Assembly: GCA_032173965.1 (NCBI GenBank)
Contig: CM063284.1
Span: forward strand, 103,540,410-103,604,409
Origin: Sitta carolinensis
Taxonomy: Eukaryota > Chordata > Aves > Passeriformes > Sittidae
Direction: 5' to 3'
DNA: 64,000 bases
A program made the translations under genes and the position numbers. The notes beneath the pieces were generated by a model. That model was not told where the DNA came from. It saw only the letters and a list, made by a program, of their open reading frames with translations, and ran no database searches. This document shows, in pieces, positions 49,590 through 63,015 of this stretch (position 1 is the first letter of the stretch; the number at the start of each line of letters is the position of its first letter).

Positions 49590-50510
49590 GATCAGATGAT
49601 GAGTGGTGTCCTCAGGGCCCCATCTTGGGACTGGTGCTCTTTGATACTTTCGTCAATGACATGGATGGTGGGATTGAGTGCAGCCTATGCAAGTTTGTAT
49701 ATGACACAAAGCTGAGCTGTGCAGTTGGCCCAGCAGAAGAATGCTGTCCAGAGGGACCTGGACAAACTTGAGGATTTCATAAAGTTCAACAAGTCCAAGT
49801 GCAAAGTACTGCATATGGGTTGAGGCAATTTCAGAGATAAGCACAGACTGGGAGAAGAACTCATTGAAAGAAGCCATGATGAGAAGGATTTGGGGCTACT
49901 GGTGGATGCAAAATTGGATGTGAACCAGCAATGTGCACTTATATCCCAGAAACCCAACCATATCCCAGGCTACATCAAAAACAGTGTGGTCAGCAGGTCA
50001 AGGGAGGTGGTTCCTTCGCTCCACTCTGGTGAGATCCCACCTGTAGTGCTGCATCCAACTCTGGCATCCTCAACACAAGGGCATGGTCCTGTTAGAGTGT
50101 GTTCAGAGGGAAAAAAGATGATCAGAGGGCTGGAGCAGTTCTCTATGAAAAGCAGTTTGAGAGAGTTGGGGTTGTTCAGCCTGGAGTAGGGAAGACACTG
50201 GGGAGACTTTCAGGGAACCTTTCAGTGCATAAAAAGGGCTTATGAAAAACAGGGAGAGTGACTTCTTACATGGGCAATAGGGATAAAACAAGGGGAATGG
50301 CTTTAAACTGAAAAAGAGAAGGTTTAGATTAGATGTTAGGAATTGTTGGAATGTTAGATTAGATGTGTTAGGATGTCTTCACTGTGAGGATGGTGAGTAT
50401 GGAAACAGGTTGCCTGGACAAGTTCTGTATGCCCCATGGCAGGAGGTTGAAAATTAGATGTTCTTTTAGCTCCCTTCCAACCCAAAGCAATACATGATTC
50501 TATGATATGA
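49590..50510 (+). mobile_element. CR1 LINE, about 0.9 kb of the 3' part including end of reverse transcriptase
   Basis: The longest CR1 copy here. It begins in the C-terminal reverse-transcriptase region (GGCCCCATCTTGGGACTGGT, ATGACACAAAGCTGAGCTG) and runs through GACCTGGACAAACTTGAGG and GTTGTTCAGCCTGGAGTAGG to the 3' end CATGATTCTATGAT. Stops and frame breaks show it is inactive. It lies inside the AKAIN1 intron in the sense direction. Confidence 0.95.
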
Positions 50511-51134
50511 ATCACCTGTATCTGTGCCACTGGACCTCTCCCACCTTGGAAGAATCACAGCTTTTGATGTAGAGAGATTACTTATTTCATTACTTGAAAT
50601 GTGTTCTCTAAAAGAAGTAGGAAAATTGTGCAGATGAAGAGAATATAAATTTTTCATTAACTTTGAAGCAGCTGGTCCCAAATGCTCTTTAGGGAATATC
50701 TTATTTTGAGTACACTGAACTGCAGCCTAAGACTTAAAAACCCTGTTAAATTAATCTTAGTTTACAGTATTGAATCCAGAAATATTCCTTTTGAGACCAA
50801 AATCTGAATTTCACATTTATGAGTTTGGGCGTGGCAGAATTGTCAATGACTAATATTTTGAACTACATTTAGTCTTCAAAGCTGAAAGACGCAGTCCTTA
50901 AGGAGTGAATTTATTGCTATATGTGAAAATACCTAGAAAAATATAGATTCAAGTGTATAATCTGGTTTTAGTTAATATTATTGAACTGTGGCAAGAAATC
51001 TTACTAAAACGTTGAAAAAATGTGAATAGATAGGTCTCAGCAATCTTGTAATCTAAAAAAAATTCATTTTCACTGGAATATTTCAAATAGTATGAAATAA
51101 CTTGCTGGAAGTCTTTAAAAAGATAGCTTCATAT

Positions 51135-51137
<3 letters not shown>

Positions 51138-51172
<35 letters not shown>

Positions 51173-51192
51173 AAAAGAAAAAAAAAAAAGGC
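51138..51192. repeat. A-run (about 33 A) with trailing A-rich tract
   Basis: An uninterrupted A homopolymer at 51138-51170, followed by GGAAAAG and another run. No retroposed gene body or target-site duplication is apparent upstream. Confidence 0.9.
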
Positions 51193-54100
51193 CCAAGGAG
51201 TATTTCAGATATTATTATCTCTTAAGAAAGAGTAAAAACTCAGAGGGAAAAAAATTACAAAACCGGAGTTGAGATATAGCTAATGTATGGATAAAAAGGT
51301 ATAATGAAGTATTGCTCTGGAGATACACTAGTATGTCCTTTGAGACAGCTTACCTGCATTTCTGCTCTTCTCTTTTGCCCTTTTATTCCTCCTCCATTCA
51401 TATTCAGAGCAGAGTTATTCCAGTTATTCCATTCTTAAAATTTGTTTTGAAGAACAAAGTAGTCTGTGCTGGCCCCCTCATAATACAGTTCCTCTTCCAT
51501 GATGGTTGAACAGCAGGAATTGGGAATGAGGTTAGGGCAGAAAATAAAGCTGAACTGAGCTTTAACTTTTCTAGTGCAAGTCAATGTTGCAATCCCCTTT
51601 ACACAGCAGGTCAGGGAATTGGAAAAACAGAGAAACCTACATTAAAGTACTTTTGGCATTTCTGATATGTTCAGTGTCCTCTCTTCCTCAAAAATCAGGG
51701 TAAGTGAGTATTGCCTCCTGATGCTTGACAGCTATTAGTTAGGATCTTGCTGGGCTCAATTTTAGAGCATGAGAAATGGTACTGGACAGAACTAACTCTA
51801 GTGCAGTTAAGAATGCTTTTTTCTTTTAAAGATTAAATTTGCAACTTCATTGTAGGACCTTTTCATGAGATGGCTGAGCTGGCATCATTACTGACATTGA
51901 CATAAATTTGGTTTCTAATTCTGTAAGATAGTTTAATGACTCTTACGTGCAAAGTTGGTTTGTGCACATGTGTTAGAAAGTCTTCAGCCTTGGCTGATTG
52001 CCATGTTCATTCATTCTGGATGTAATTAACATGATTCATCAACATTTCCTGATTATGGATTTCCTTCAAATTAGCCTTCTTGTGCTGAAATTCCAGTACC
52101 AACCTCTAAAGCAAATCCAAGAAAGAGATTTTTTAACCACTTCAATTCACAGGTTGCAAAATACTTGCCAGAGGAGGCTCATCTGGAACTTCCATGCTGT
52201 GGCCAACAAGATGGAGAGATACATCGCTGCCTAATGCCAAAAGGAAGCTAAAGAACTGAACCTGGTTTCTTGTAGAAGAATATCAATATTGATGCAAAGA
52301 ATGTTACTGTTTATTTTTACAACATACACACATACATGGTGTCATTACAAATCTGCCAGGTTCTGTAAGGTTTTTCAATATCTGTGGTTAATAAACACAA
52401 TTTAGGTAATAACATGCAGATTTCTTCTGAATACATAGCTCACATGCATCCACACTGGACCTTCTGATGATGTCTAATCATCACGGTCTTGTCTACTTAT
52501 GCTTTCATTCCATTTAAAATTTTCATTAGTACTGTCAAGTGTATATAAAATTATAGTATAATTTTCAATAGAATTGATATAACTTTTCCAGACATCAGTA
52601 TTTTTGTTGAATTATTATTAATAGTAACAACAATTTTTATTCAAAAACTCATTCTAATGTTGCAGTGTTGCAGGAAAGAGTAATCATTAACTACTGCAAT
52701 CCAAAGAAATATGCTGCTAAAACTAATGGTAAATTTTTAGTTAAAGACTATACCTGCATAATCTTATGTAAATTTGAAGGAAAATATTTACTTTTTAGCT
52801 CTTTCAGCTTCAGAATTGTTTCATAATTTTAAATTGTACCACCTAACAGGGGAATGTGTTGTGGGTAATTCCGAGTTTTAAATTGAATCAGAACTTTATG
52901 TAGGGGAATGTGATTTTTAGATACGGTTAAGTTCAAAATGCTTTATCCAACCTACAGGTAGAATAAATTTTACAAGCTTTGAGGAAAGGTGAATTATAAG
53001 GTCTTTAATTCCCCCACTGTTTATTGACAGCATTAGTGGATCTGGGAAAGACTTACATCTTTGCAAGGTCATGCCTGTCATAGTTTACCTTCATGATAGT
53101 ATTCCAAATAATCCTGTTAAAATGTACAGTGGAGAACTTAGCTGAACAAATTACCCATTATTAAGTGTTACTTATTAGGAGTTTTTATAAGGTAATTTAA
53201 CTTCTAGCAAGCTGAAAGCAAATAGCCCCAGGGGGTGTCAACAAAAAGTGCAGGAGTCTACTTTGATTGCAGGCTGGAAAGGAAGTGACTCAGATAATTT
53301 AAGGAAAGTGAAGTGTATAAATCAGAAAAGGCTGATGTGCAACCAGAATGAAGTTCTTAAACATTTGATCTGCTAAACGATTTTTCTCTGTAGTTATTTT
53401 TTTCCCATGTATACCTTTCTAGAATATTCCATAGTTTAGAAACATTTTAGAGGAGGTAAAGTCTTACACACGAGGAGTTCTTGGACTTAAACTAGCATTA
53501 GTTGAAATGAATACTTGGTATTTACTTCAAATGATTTTATTCTTTTTCCAAGCTTCTACCATATTCCCTTCACGAGGAACATCCTCAAGCAAGCCAATTT
53601 CAAGGAACTGAGACATGCCACTAGTTTTAGGTGGAAGTGGGATATGTGACTAATTCCAGTAGCCAGTCCAAGATTTTGATGGGGTTTGGATCTCTCAAAT
53701 TGTACTTTGGATTGCAGAATGAGACCAGTGTTTAAGTTACTTTTCATCTGCTGAATTAATTGGCATAAAATTTACAGAGAGTATTACAAGGTAATAAAAA
53801 CATGCTAAAGAGACTTAATCATGTGTTGATGATAAAATTGCTGCCTTTTATTTAGCATCACTTCCAGATGGTGAACTTCAGATCTTCTTTCAGTTCACTT
53901 ACCAAATTGGGGTGCTGGGTATGAAGGGTGAGCATCTAAAGATGGAGAACTAGTGAAGATTTTCTAACTTCAAGAGAAAAATGTAGTTTCTAGACAAGGA
54001 TAACTAATAGGCAGCATGTGCTTCTGATGTTCAAGTTTTTCCCAGAAATTACCTATTTGTCATGGAATTTTAATTTAACTAGTTATACTTCAAACCTTAA

Positions 54101-54559
54101 AAAATGGTAGATAAAAATTAATTGTACTTTATCATCCTAGTAACTCTCATTTTGATTAGCTAAACTCCAAAGGCCTAGCCAGCAGGAGCTGTCTTTTTTT
54201 CACTTGACTTAAAATGTGCAATACTTAAAGTGCTTAATTGATTCTATAGGCACTCACATTTCTGCCTGGATGTCCACAGCATACAGGTCTGTATTTCAGC
54301 AAGGTGGACATAGATATGTTCCAGCTAAGCCCCTTTGGGATTCTTGTGTGAGTCATCTCTGCTTTCCTTAGTCAATCCCTTTCTTCTTCCTCAGAGTAGG
54401 TCCAGCATATCAATAAAGAAATGAGTTTCTCAGAAAACAGCTATCTAACTGTTTTCCTTGAAATGAATAATTGGAAGAAGAGGATGTAGTGGGGATGCTT
54501 TTTAGGAAATTGCTGTTTACTCATTCAGGAAGTGGAAAAGTTGTGATTTATCACAGCCT

Positions 54560-54690
54560 AACCAGCTAAAATCACAGGAATGCAGTAGGTTTGTGCTTGG
54601 AAGGGACCTCTGGAGGTCATCTTGTCCAACTCCTAGTCAAGCATCGTAATCTAGAACCACTTTCCCAGGATCAAGTCCTGTTGGGCTAGC
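54560..54690 (-). mobile_element. CR1 LINE 3' fragment, reverse orientation
   Basis: TTGGAAGGGACCTCTGGAGG, then TCATCTTGTCCAACTCCTAG and CCAGGATCAAGTCCTGTTGG, the typical reverse-complement CR1 end. Confidence 0.9.
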
Positions 54691-55265
54691 TGTAATAGAT
54701 ACCATACACTCAGGGGAGCTGGATGTGCATGTTTGACTGCTTGAAATCTCTGGCTCCTACAAGTAATGGTCACAATACAGACTCAGACCTGGGTCAAACA
54801 AATATCAGATAGCATCCTCCAAAATAACCATCATTTTCACTTGCTTTCTAATTTAGATGGTTCACACAAGCTGCCAATGGTGTCATTGGTCACATCACCC
54901 CAGGCCAACAGCTTTGATTCTCTCTGTGTCTGAAGCCAATTATCTCTTGTTACTGGGTTTCTATCATCCTAACCATTTTACACAAATATAAATGAAGTTT
55001 ATTCAAGCTGCTTCATTTTCTTTCTGTGCATACCTAAACCCTCAGAGGCTGGGCAGAAGTAGTCCAGAGGTTTTAGGTTCTCTGTTCTTGGTTATCTCAG
55101 CAAATAAAAGAATCATGTAATGAGTTAGAGCTGAGCAGACATAATCTACATCTCACTTATCTGTGTGGTGCTTTCAGACAGGTTTTGCTCCTAAATAAAC
55201 AACTGAAAAGCCCAGGAAGAAATACAATAGAAAACTCTTCTTTTTCAACTGAGTGTTGCTATGGA

Positions 55266-55332
55266 TACTTTTTTTTTACTTTCTAAAGTAAAATTTAGAA
55301 AGTAAAATTTTTACTTTAGAAAAAGTAAAAAT
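55266..55332. repeat. AT-rich inverted repeat with perfect 13-bp stem
   Basis: TTTACTTTCTAAA at 55275-55287 and its exact reverse complement TTTAGAAAGTAAA at 55294-55306 flank a 6-base spacer. A further imperfect copy, TTTTTACTTTAGAAAAAG, follows at 55308-55325. It could form a hairpin. Confidence 0.9.
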
Positions 55333-55865
55333 ATTTAAACATCAGATTTTGTAGATTAATTGGCAAGGACTAAGTAAATAACAAAGCATCCCTAAGGAGA
55401 ACAAACAGTAATTTTCAACAGCAATGTGCTTAATGACAGTATGTTTTCAACAACAAATTCTGGGGATTTGTGGCTTGGACTGGCAAATTTTTCACATTTC
55501 ATATAACCTCATTGTCTATTCCAACATAATCATTTGTATTTAGAATTTCATGTTTATCCCTGCTTTTGTTAATACGTTATCTTGTGAACATCAGATGTGT
55601 TGACTGATCTTTTTCAGCCAAGCAAGAAGACTAATTCATTGCGTGATAAAACATGAGTTCATATTTGAGTAGTAAAGAATTATCTGTACTATATCAGTTA
55701 AGTAACATTTGATTCCATCAAAAAACACACTGTTTCAAGTGCTGAGGAGTGGAAAAAACTGAAACAGGGAAGCTGACTTCCAAGAATTCAAATTATTTTT
55801 TCCGTCAGCTCTTTCAGTTTAAAATATGTTTTCTATGTTTTCACAGGTTTTAACCTCTTGTCTTT

Positions 55866-56125
55866 ACAGTGATGAGGACTCCCGACCTGGACACAGTACA
55901 CCAGAGTCTCACAGGAGCTGGGCACAGGGGTAGAATCACCTCCCTTGCCTCCTGGCCACACTCTTTTTATAAAGACCAATATACATTTCTGGGCTATAAG
56001 CCATCTCATTTCCAGCTTCTTATCTATTAGCATCCCCAAGTACTTCTCCACAAGTCTGCTGGTAATAAATTCACCACCCAGTTTGCATTGACACCAGCCA
56101 TTACTTTGATCCAGGTGCAGGAACC
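55866..56125 (-). mobile_element. CR1 LINE internal fragment, reverse orientation
   Basis: Reads TAGAATCACCTCCCTTGCCT, CTCCTGGCCACACTCTTTTT, CTATTAGCATCCCCAAGTAC and CAGGTGCAGGAACCTTG, from the 3' part of the CR1 body upstream of the terminal region. The minus-strand open frames here are remnants of this element. Confidence 0.88.
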
Positions 56126-57359
56126 TTGTCTCTTCCTCAAGCATATAGCATATTCCCTAAGGAAACAAGTGATTCTTCTTTTCTTTCTATCTAAAGTTTC
56201 CTTGAAAAAAAATCTGAAAGAACATTGGGAATTTATCAGATATGCACCTCTCATAAAAGCACCTCACCTTTAATTCACTCTGATTTCTCTCAGGACACAA
56301 TTCTTAATATAGGTCATTAAAACAGACAGTAAACTACAAATCCTATTTAATGCAATACTTGAGCATAACAGTCAATTATGAAAAAACTGAGATGAGTATT
56401 AAAGTTTTAAAAACTTTAAAATCAAATCTAGTGATGTCAATGGCACCCAAGTCTAAGCATTTCAATTAGCAACTGATTTCCTATATGCCAATAGGTGTAC
56501 ATCAGAATTTTTTTTTTTTTTTAATCAGTATTGGCTTTGACCATTATGGAGCATTCTTTATTGTCCAAATTGCCATTTATGTTAGGAGTCAAAATACTTT
56601 TAAAGAGATACCTCTTAACATAAATTACTCTTCTTCATTACCAGATGTCAGTAGTCACGCTACATTACTTCACTTTTCACCATATTTTAGCACCTTAGCC
56701 AAATAAGGAAGTTTCACTTAAAAATATGTATTTGTCAGGTTGCCATAGAAAATTCTGGTTTACCTACAGCAATCTGAATTTTTCTGAATGTTTTGCAGAT
56801 ATTTTTGAAAATCTAACTAAGGGTTAATAAACTGCACTAAACAAAATTTTGTACCTTGTAGTCAATCGGAATTTGATGGATGAGAGCTTTCAAAGTAAAA
56901 GTAAAAAGAAATGTTAATGAAGCAGTGTTTTTTCTATATAGTGGTGAGGGAGTACATGTCAGGCTTGCAAATTAAAGTCCAATTCCGTATCCAGAGGCAC
57001 AGCTCAAGTCAAAATCGATGTGATTCACAGCTGGATGAGAAAACCTTCCTTTCCTGTCTTACTGCAAAACGCATCTGTGCTCGTGTCAGCTGTGAAGTCA
57101 CAGCTGTCCCCAGAGCTGGGGAGTGGGTAATTGAGCTGTATGACTCAAAGTCTCCTCCTTCATTCAGTCCTGTGGCGCTGAGCACGCAGAGGCACTTCCC
57201 ACCCTAATTTATCCTCTTCAGTGCTGACAGGTTTCCTACATAATAAACTGTCCCCAGTCACTCTGACTCTGTTCCCCCCGCCACCTTTTCTGTCCTTCAT
57301 GTTTTCATGGACAAGCCCCAAGTTCTTAGTTCCCTTTCTTTTTTGTTTGGCTCTGGCAG

Positions 57360-57550
57360 GTGAGAAGCCAGGGACAGAGCAAGATGAAGTTAAGCTGCAG
57401 ATTGCCAGCAAGCAGATTGTGCAGACTGCTATCCTCCGAGCAGTGCAACAGGTTTCCCAGGAGAGCCAGCAAAAGGAGAAGCGAACAAACACCCGTACAA
57501 GCCTCCAGCTAGAAAGAGGAAAACTAACCAAGAAGCATGAAAAGAAGTAA
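57360..57550 (+). CDS. AKAIN1: AKAIN1 second coding exon, PKA RII-binding helix
   Basis: AKAIN1 (A-kinase anchor inhibitor 1) binds type II regulatory subunits of protein kinase A and may compete with AKAPs, freeing PKA from its anchored sites. The exon follows the acceptor CTCTGGCAG and ends at TAA 57548-57550, completing a 68-residue protein (human 69, from memory). Residues 16-37 form the amphipathic RII-docking helix, with L18, A21, I25, A29, I30, A33, V34 and V37 on one face. The C-terminus is basic, ending LTKKHEKK. There is no signal peptide or membrane segment. Upstream of 57360 the same frame stays open but is intronic: the splice site and the family N-terminus exclude it. Position 20 is Ile where I recall Asn in human. 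Confidence 0.95.
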
Positions 57551-60320
57551 AGGAGCAGATTGGGGTTTTTTAACTCCAGTCTGCAAGTGTTTTCAACCTT
57601 CTCTTTAGTATCACCTGTATTGCTAGTGCAATGCTACTGCTGTAAAGCAAACCAAAGTATTATCACACCTAGACATAGGGTGTAAAACTGCAATAGTCAT
57701 CATCTGAGAAATATTAAGTGCATTAGATGAATGACTCCATATTTATGCAGTGCCTCTTATCAGAAACAATAACCACAGCTGTAAAAGTAGTTTCAAGCAC
57801 AAGCTCTTATGATATGAGCTTATTCTCAAAAGCTTCTTGCCAGTGCACTTTCATGCTAAATTCTACTTGCAACATTTACGTCAGTCCAGCTGGACAGACT
57901 CTTCTCTGCACTACTGGGTTCACTGAAGCTGTCTTTCTGAAGAAATAGTGTATTGTTGGGTGTAGCAGAATGCTTTCAAACTCCCTTGAAGCACGGGTTT
58001 GTACTTTGCTCTGATTAGACATGAACTATGTGAAATGGCAGTATAAAGTGGATTTAGTAAGTTCTGTGAACCAGTTTATTTTTTCATCTTAGGGGAAAAA
58101 AAAAAAAAGCAATCCAGTAAGACTGCAGTGACTGTGACCTGTGACTATGATCATACACCTATGATCTATGTCTTTTTTTAAAAGAAGTTAAATACTGATG
58201 TTTTAGTCTACTTATTGAAATACTTCTATACTTCTGCATAAAAATCACTTGTGCCTCAACTATTCCTTTAAATTTTCTTGATATTGAAAGAAATGGAACT
58301 GATGGGATGATAGAGTTGGCCAGCATCTGCTCCAGTTTTCAAGTTTCTTGATTTACAGAAAGTGAAGACTAAAGTGTCTTAAAATAAGGGGGTTTGAATA
58401 TATTAATGTCTTTAAGGATGGAAATATACAGTATCTGAATTCTGTCATGGCAGGTATTTCTCACCTTCTGGGTGTAAGGTGACCTGAGAAAATCTGCAGT
58501 TGTTACATAGATTCAACTTAAATAGTACTGCGTGAAGCTGGTAATACAGAGCTTATCCCTTCAACTGCTCTATATAGCTGAAGAAATCCATGATTTTTCT
58601 GAAAATACAAATTAAACAAATGTACCCTTCACTTTTATGCTCCCTTTGTATAATGATGATTGCACTATTATATGTCTGAAATGAATAATAGTATATTTAA
58701 TTCTAGAAATGGCTTGTAGCTCTGCTTCAAATGAATTCCTGTAGTAGTACACCTGGAAATACAAAGAAGATGATGCCCTGCAAAATTTTCTTAATGGCTT
58801 TTCTACTCAGCTAGATGATCCTCAAAGAGCAAACTGTGGGTAAAATAATTGGTTATTACTTAATGTGTCCTTTTGCTTGTGTTAAACAATTTTGGGATTC
58901 CTTCTCCTGGACAGAGGCTTAGTAATGAATAACCACATACTGTAGTATCAAGTCTTTGTAATCTGCTTGGTTTCTTTTTTTTGTTTTTCTTTTTTTTTTT
59001 TTTTTTTTTAATTTTTTTTTATTTAACATAGTGATTTAGCTCATCTTCTTTCACTTAAAATGCAAAGAAGAATTCAACATGATTGAAAGTGTTCCAAATC
59101 ATCTAGAAACGAAAACTGACCTGGATTGCAAGTACACAGATGGTTCCCTTCTGTAGACACTGGGTGAATTTTTACAGTCAAGCAAACTTTGAAAAGTGGA
59201 AGTAGTTGGGTCTTGAGGCATGTATGTGTTTTTGTAATAGTAATTTTTTTTACCATTAGCTTTTTCACCAGTTCACCTTTGGGAGGTAACTAAGGTTTTC
59301 TAAACGCTCTGCATTTTTCCTCTCCGAGAGCCTAAGAAAACTGATCATGAATAAAGGCTCAATTCTGAGGCTGATGAGCAGACAAGTCTGGTGGATGAGA
59401 GAGAGCAAACCTGTTGGAGAGACTCGTGGTACAAAATGGTGTCTGCCATGGACTCACAGTGATTATGTTAATAACCTTCATGTAGTTTTGAAACTGTTTC
59501 TTTGTATGCCTTTTTTTTTTTTTTTTCCTTTTCTTTAATATTTTATCAGAAGAATTTCAAAAACCAGTGAATCTGGGCTTTTGTCACTGTTTCAGATGAG
59601 GCTATTCTGCTCCTCCTCCCACTATGTGCTTCTACAACATCCCTTTACTGTCCCTTTGCTCCTGTCCTAGTCCTATTAGGCACACTATTTGTTACTCAAT
59701 TGTTTAGTAGTCATGTCCATTATTTTCAGAGTACCAATGCTATCGGAAGTCCAATATTGTGTAAAATCAAAAACGTTTGGAAGCTTTGTCTTGCTATGTG
59801 CTTACTAGACAATCTCATGAGGTAAAATGTGCTCATGAGGTTTGTAGTAACAAATGCATTTTTCAGTGAAAAAAAAAATCATGTCTTAGAAATACAAGGC
59901 AATCAAAAAGGTATCTACAAGTATTTAAAACAAACTCACCACTTATTAGCACTTATAGTGGTAAGTAAAATGTGGTACAAATATGTGAAATTATATTTAT
60001 CACAACTCCAGAAGAACAGAAGAATCATGTGTGTGTGGCTATCCTGCACTATGCTTGCTGTGTTGTCATTCAGGTTGATTATAACAATTTTATTACCATA
60101 TTGCACTCTTCTTTACAAGATTAATAAAACAGCAATGACTAAATGGAGATTCATATGGCCACAGCAGGATGTTGTAACAGATTACTAAATGCCACTGTAC
60201 ATCACGTTTTTGGTCCTGTGTGGTTACACTGGAAATCCATGCTCTAAAATAAATAAAACCAACAACTGTGACTTGGAAACAGCCATATTAATTTTATCAT
60301 TTCAGAAAAATAAAAGCATT
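57551..60320 (+). other. AKAIN1: AKAIN1 3'UTR (end uncertain)
   Basis: AT-rich sequence downstream of the stop codon. Candidate polyadenylation hexamers AATAAA occur at 59350, near 60122 and clustered at about 60247-60313. Which is used cannot be told from sequence. It contains an A-run at 58096-58109 and a long T-rich tract at 58974-59022. Confidence 0.35.
58974..59022. repeat. T-rich tract
   Basis: Long T runs broken by single G, C or AA, within the probable AKAIN1 3'UTR. Confidence 0.85.
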
Positions 60321-62904
60321 CTGTTATAATATTATGAGTTGGAAATTCTTTGGTGTTTGTTCAATACCAAACAATCACCTAGAAGTCTTACTGTCTCTAC
60401 TCAAGTCATGTATAATTATTTTTTTTCTGGTGACATTTTTTTAAGTGTCTCAGATTATAGTATGTCTACAATGGTAAATATTTAAGATTGCTATGTAACT
60501 ATTCTCAATATGATTACTATGAAATATGCTGCAGTTTTTCTTTAAATGTGTGCCTGTGTCAAATACACAGCTAATGTGTCATTACTGAAGGCTATTAAAA
60601 AAAAAAAAAAGTTTCATTTCAATTAGTGGAAAATATTAAGGGTAGTAAAATGAATTCTTGAAAGTATATGGGATTCACCCATTCCCTTGGTTATCCACTC
60701 AGCTCTGAGAAGAAATTAAAGCAATGAAAACCTGACTCTTGACATAAATTTATTTTTTACAATGGGTTCCTGCAACACAGGGATCAAGTTGTCAAAAGAG
60801 TTTGTGGGAACGGGGGAGAGAACCTGAGCTACTGATAAATGTCTTCTTCACTGCTTCAGTAAGGAGTGAGCAGCAGTACTCATGGAGCCTGGTTTCTGAT
60901 GAATGGGCTTTCTCTCACTTATTTTTGGTGCCTCATGGAAAGGTCTGGCAGAATCTTCTTCTCTATTTTGGGTAATGGGATTTTAATTTGTGATGTATCC
61001 TGCTGTTCAAAAAAGTACGAGACCTGTATTCTTTGCTTCCAGAACTTTATTCACAATGCCAGGTGGACATGCATGAACTTTTGTTTTTAAAGATCATATT
61101 CCCTGGATTTAATCAACATGCCCAGCGATTTCTTTAATCCCTGAGACTGAATGGGTGAGCACACATATTATCTGTGTGTTCAGGGAACACCAAGAAATAG
61201 ATACATATTTTAAATTCATTTGCTTTAAGCTGTTCTTTTCTGCCAGGCAGATTTTCTTTGTTTAATTAACATAAGCAGCTTTTCTTTTCTCATCACTTTT
61301 CCTCTAGTGACTCGCTATTTGGATTTGGTTACACGAGCTTGACACTAAAACAACAATAGTTCACATTAGAGTTTGGGTTTGATTAGAACCCTTGCAGTGT
61401 TACATGTTCCATTTTGGGGTGTTTTTTGTCTTTTCTTTCACTAAAGATGAGTTACAATAAATGAAGTTCTAAAGAAAAGGGAGTTTGTGTGGGGGTTGTA
61501 GTTATGTTGGCATTTTTGTGGCTTGTTTTTTTTTTTTCCTTCAGTTGCCTCTAGCAGAAGGCCACACAGGGTAAATCATCATGAATCATTCACGCGCACT
61601 GTGACAGTAGCTTGATGTAGAACTTGCACAGAAAGAGAGAAAATTAACTCTTACATAAACTGGAAACTGAACCCAGCTATTCTAAGCTGATTCTAAAATG
61701 TTAGAGTAAGACACTCCTGATAGCCATAAAGAAAATATTCCATGTGTGCTTTGAGAGTTGAATCCCATTTAGAAACACCAGCTAGAGAAGACTGTAATTG
61801 CTTGCTATGTGATCTAAGGTGGAAAAAGGAGGACTACTGTATTGTTCTGGAGACTTAAATGCTATTCCTTGTTTTGAATATTTCGAATTGTGTTTTTGGC
61901 GAGGTCACCCATTTGCTCCTGCCCTGTGGAGCTAATTAGCTGCTCTTCTGTGTGCATGTGCATCCCAGAAGGTTTAGCTCCTGTCTTCAGTTGCTATAGT
62001 AGATGCCCTTCCCCTGTATTTGCTTAGCAAACATAACTCCTACTAATGCTGTTCCCCCTCATTTCTTTCCCATGAAGCAGCTCATTCTAAAAAACCTCAG
62101 CTACTGAGGATGAGCCGTAGAAGCCATCTGCTTCCAGAAATGGGAGTGTGAATATAATAAATCTTCTTTGCCTCATTGGTAGTATATTGACCCTTTCCTG
62201 CAGCTCCCTGTATGTGTTTATTTCCAAGGAAGATAACTCAGTTAGACAATGCTTCCTTGCTATCTCTGGCTGATGGTTTACCATAAAGCAGTGGTCTTCA
62301 GTATTTTTTTCCAAGGTAAAAACTGCTCCAGGAGCGGAGTTTGCCCTGACTTGTTTATTAGACTCAGCTGACTTCAGCTGATGGCATACATGATTTGGTT
62401 TTTTTATCCCCTATAGTATAAGAGCAGACTTCTAGGTCTATTATCTACATTGCTGAGGATCTAATAATTTTCTTGGTACTCCACCAACTGAAAATGTTTA
62501 TATATGTTCATAAAGTGAAACTTAGAGTAAAACTTTTTAGATTTTGTAATTCTTCCCATCATATTTCCCAGAATCATAAATACTTTTATATAACCACTTT
62601 GTTTTACTGAGAATTACACTTGCTAAATCCATAGGAAGGGAGTCTTTTTCTCTTCTACTTCGACACTGAAACCTGCAGGGAGTGTCAGAGCTGCACTGTT
62701 TACACCAATGACCCTCTCAGTGCTGAGCTCCTTTTGTGGCTCTTCTCTTGACCTCATGTTTCTTTATTTTTATGTACTCACTTCCAGAAATCAGTCAAAG
62801 CAGGAGACCCACAAAACAGGGATATCTGAGATACCAGTGGTGTAAGAACCCAGTGTGTCCCCACATCATTCTCAATTTTATAGCTTCATGGTCAAGAAAC
62901 AACT

Positions 62905-63015
62905 GAACATGGCACTTACTAATGTGGGCTAGTTGACAGGGTGATCAGTCAAAGGTTGAATTCTATAATCAAAGAGGTCTTTTCCAACCTAAAGGATTCT
63001 GTGATTCTGTGAAAT
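62905..63015 (+). mobile_element. CR1 LINE 3' end
   Basis: ACATGGCACTTACTAATGTG, then AGGTCTTTTCCAACCTAAAG and the terminal GATTCTGTGATTCTGTG. A short, 5'-truncated copy. Confidence 0.9.

Larger units (their letters stand above)
42223..57359 (+). other. AKAIN1: AKAIN1 intron (15.1 kb)
   Basis: It is bounded by GTAAGG and CTGGCAG, in phase 1. It contains CR1 fragments at 48600-48890, 49590-50510, 54560-54690 and 55866-56125, a GATA microsatellite, a long A-run and a hairpin-forming repeat, each listed separately. No further coding exon is visible. The 46489-46776 open frame has a hydrophobic start but no other support. Confidence 0.85.

Noticed and set aside
49653..50291. Open frames on both strands at 49.6-50.3 kb
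   Set aside because: Remnants of the CR1 element; truncated and frame-broken.
57221..57359. Upstream extension of the AKAIN1 second-exon frame
   Set aside because: A clear acceptor at 57359 and the family N-terminus (M-V-F-A-P-G) show that only sequence from 57360 is coding.
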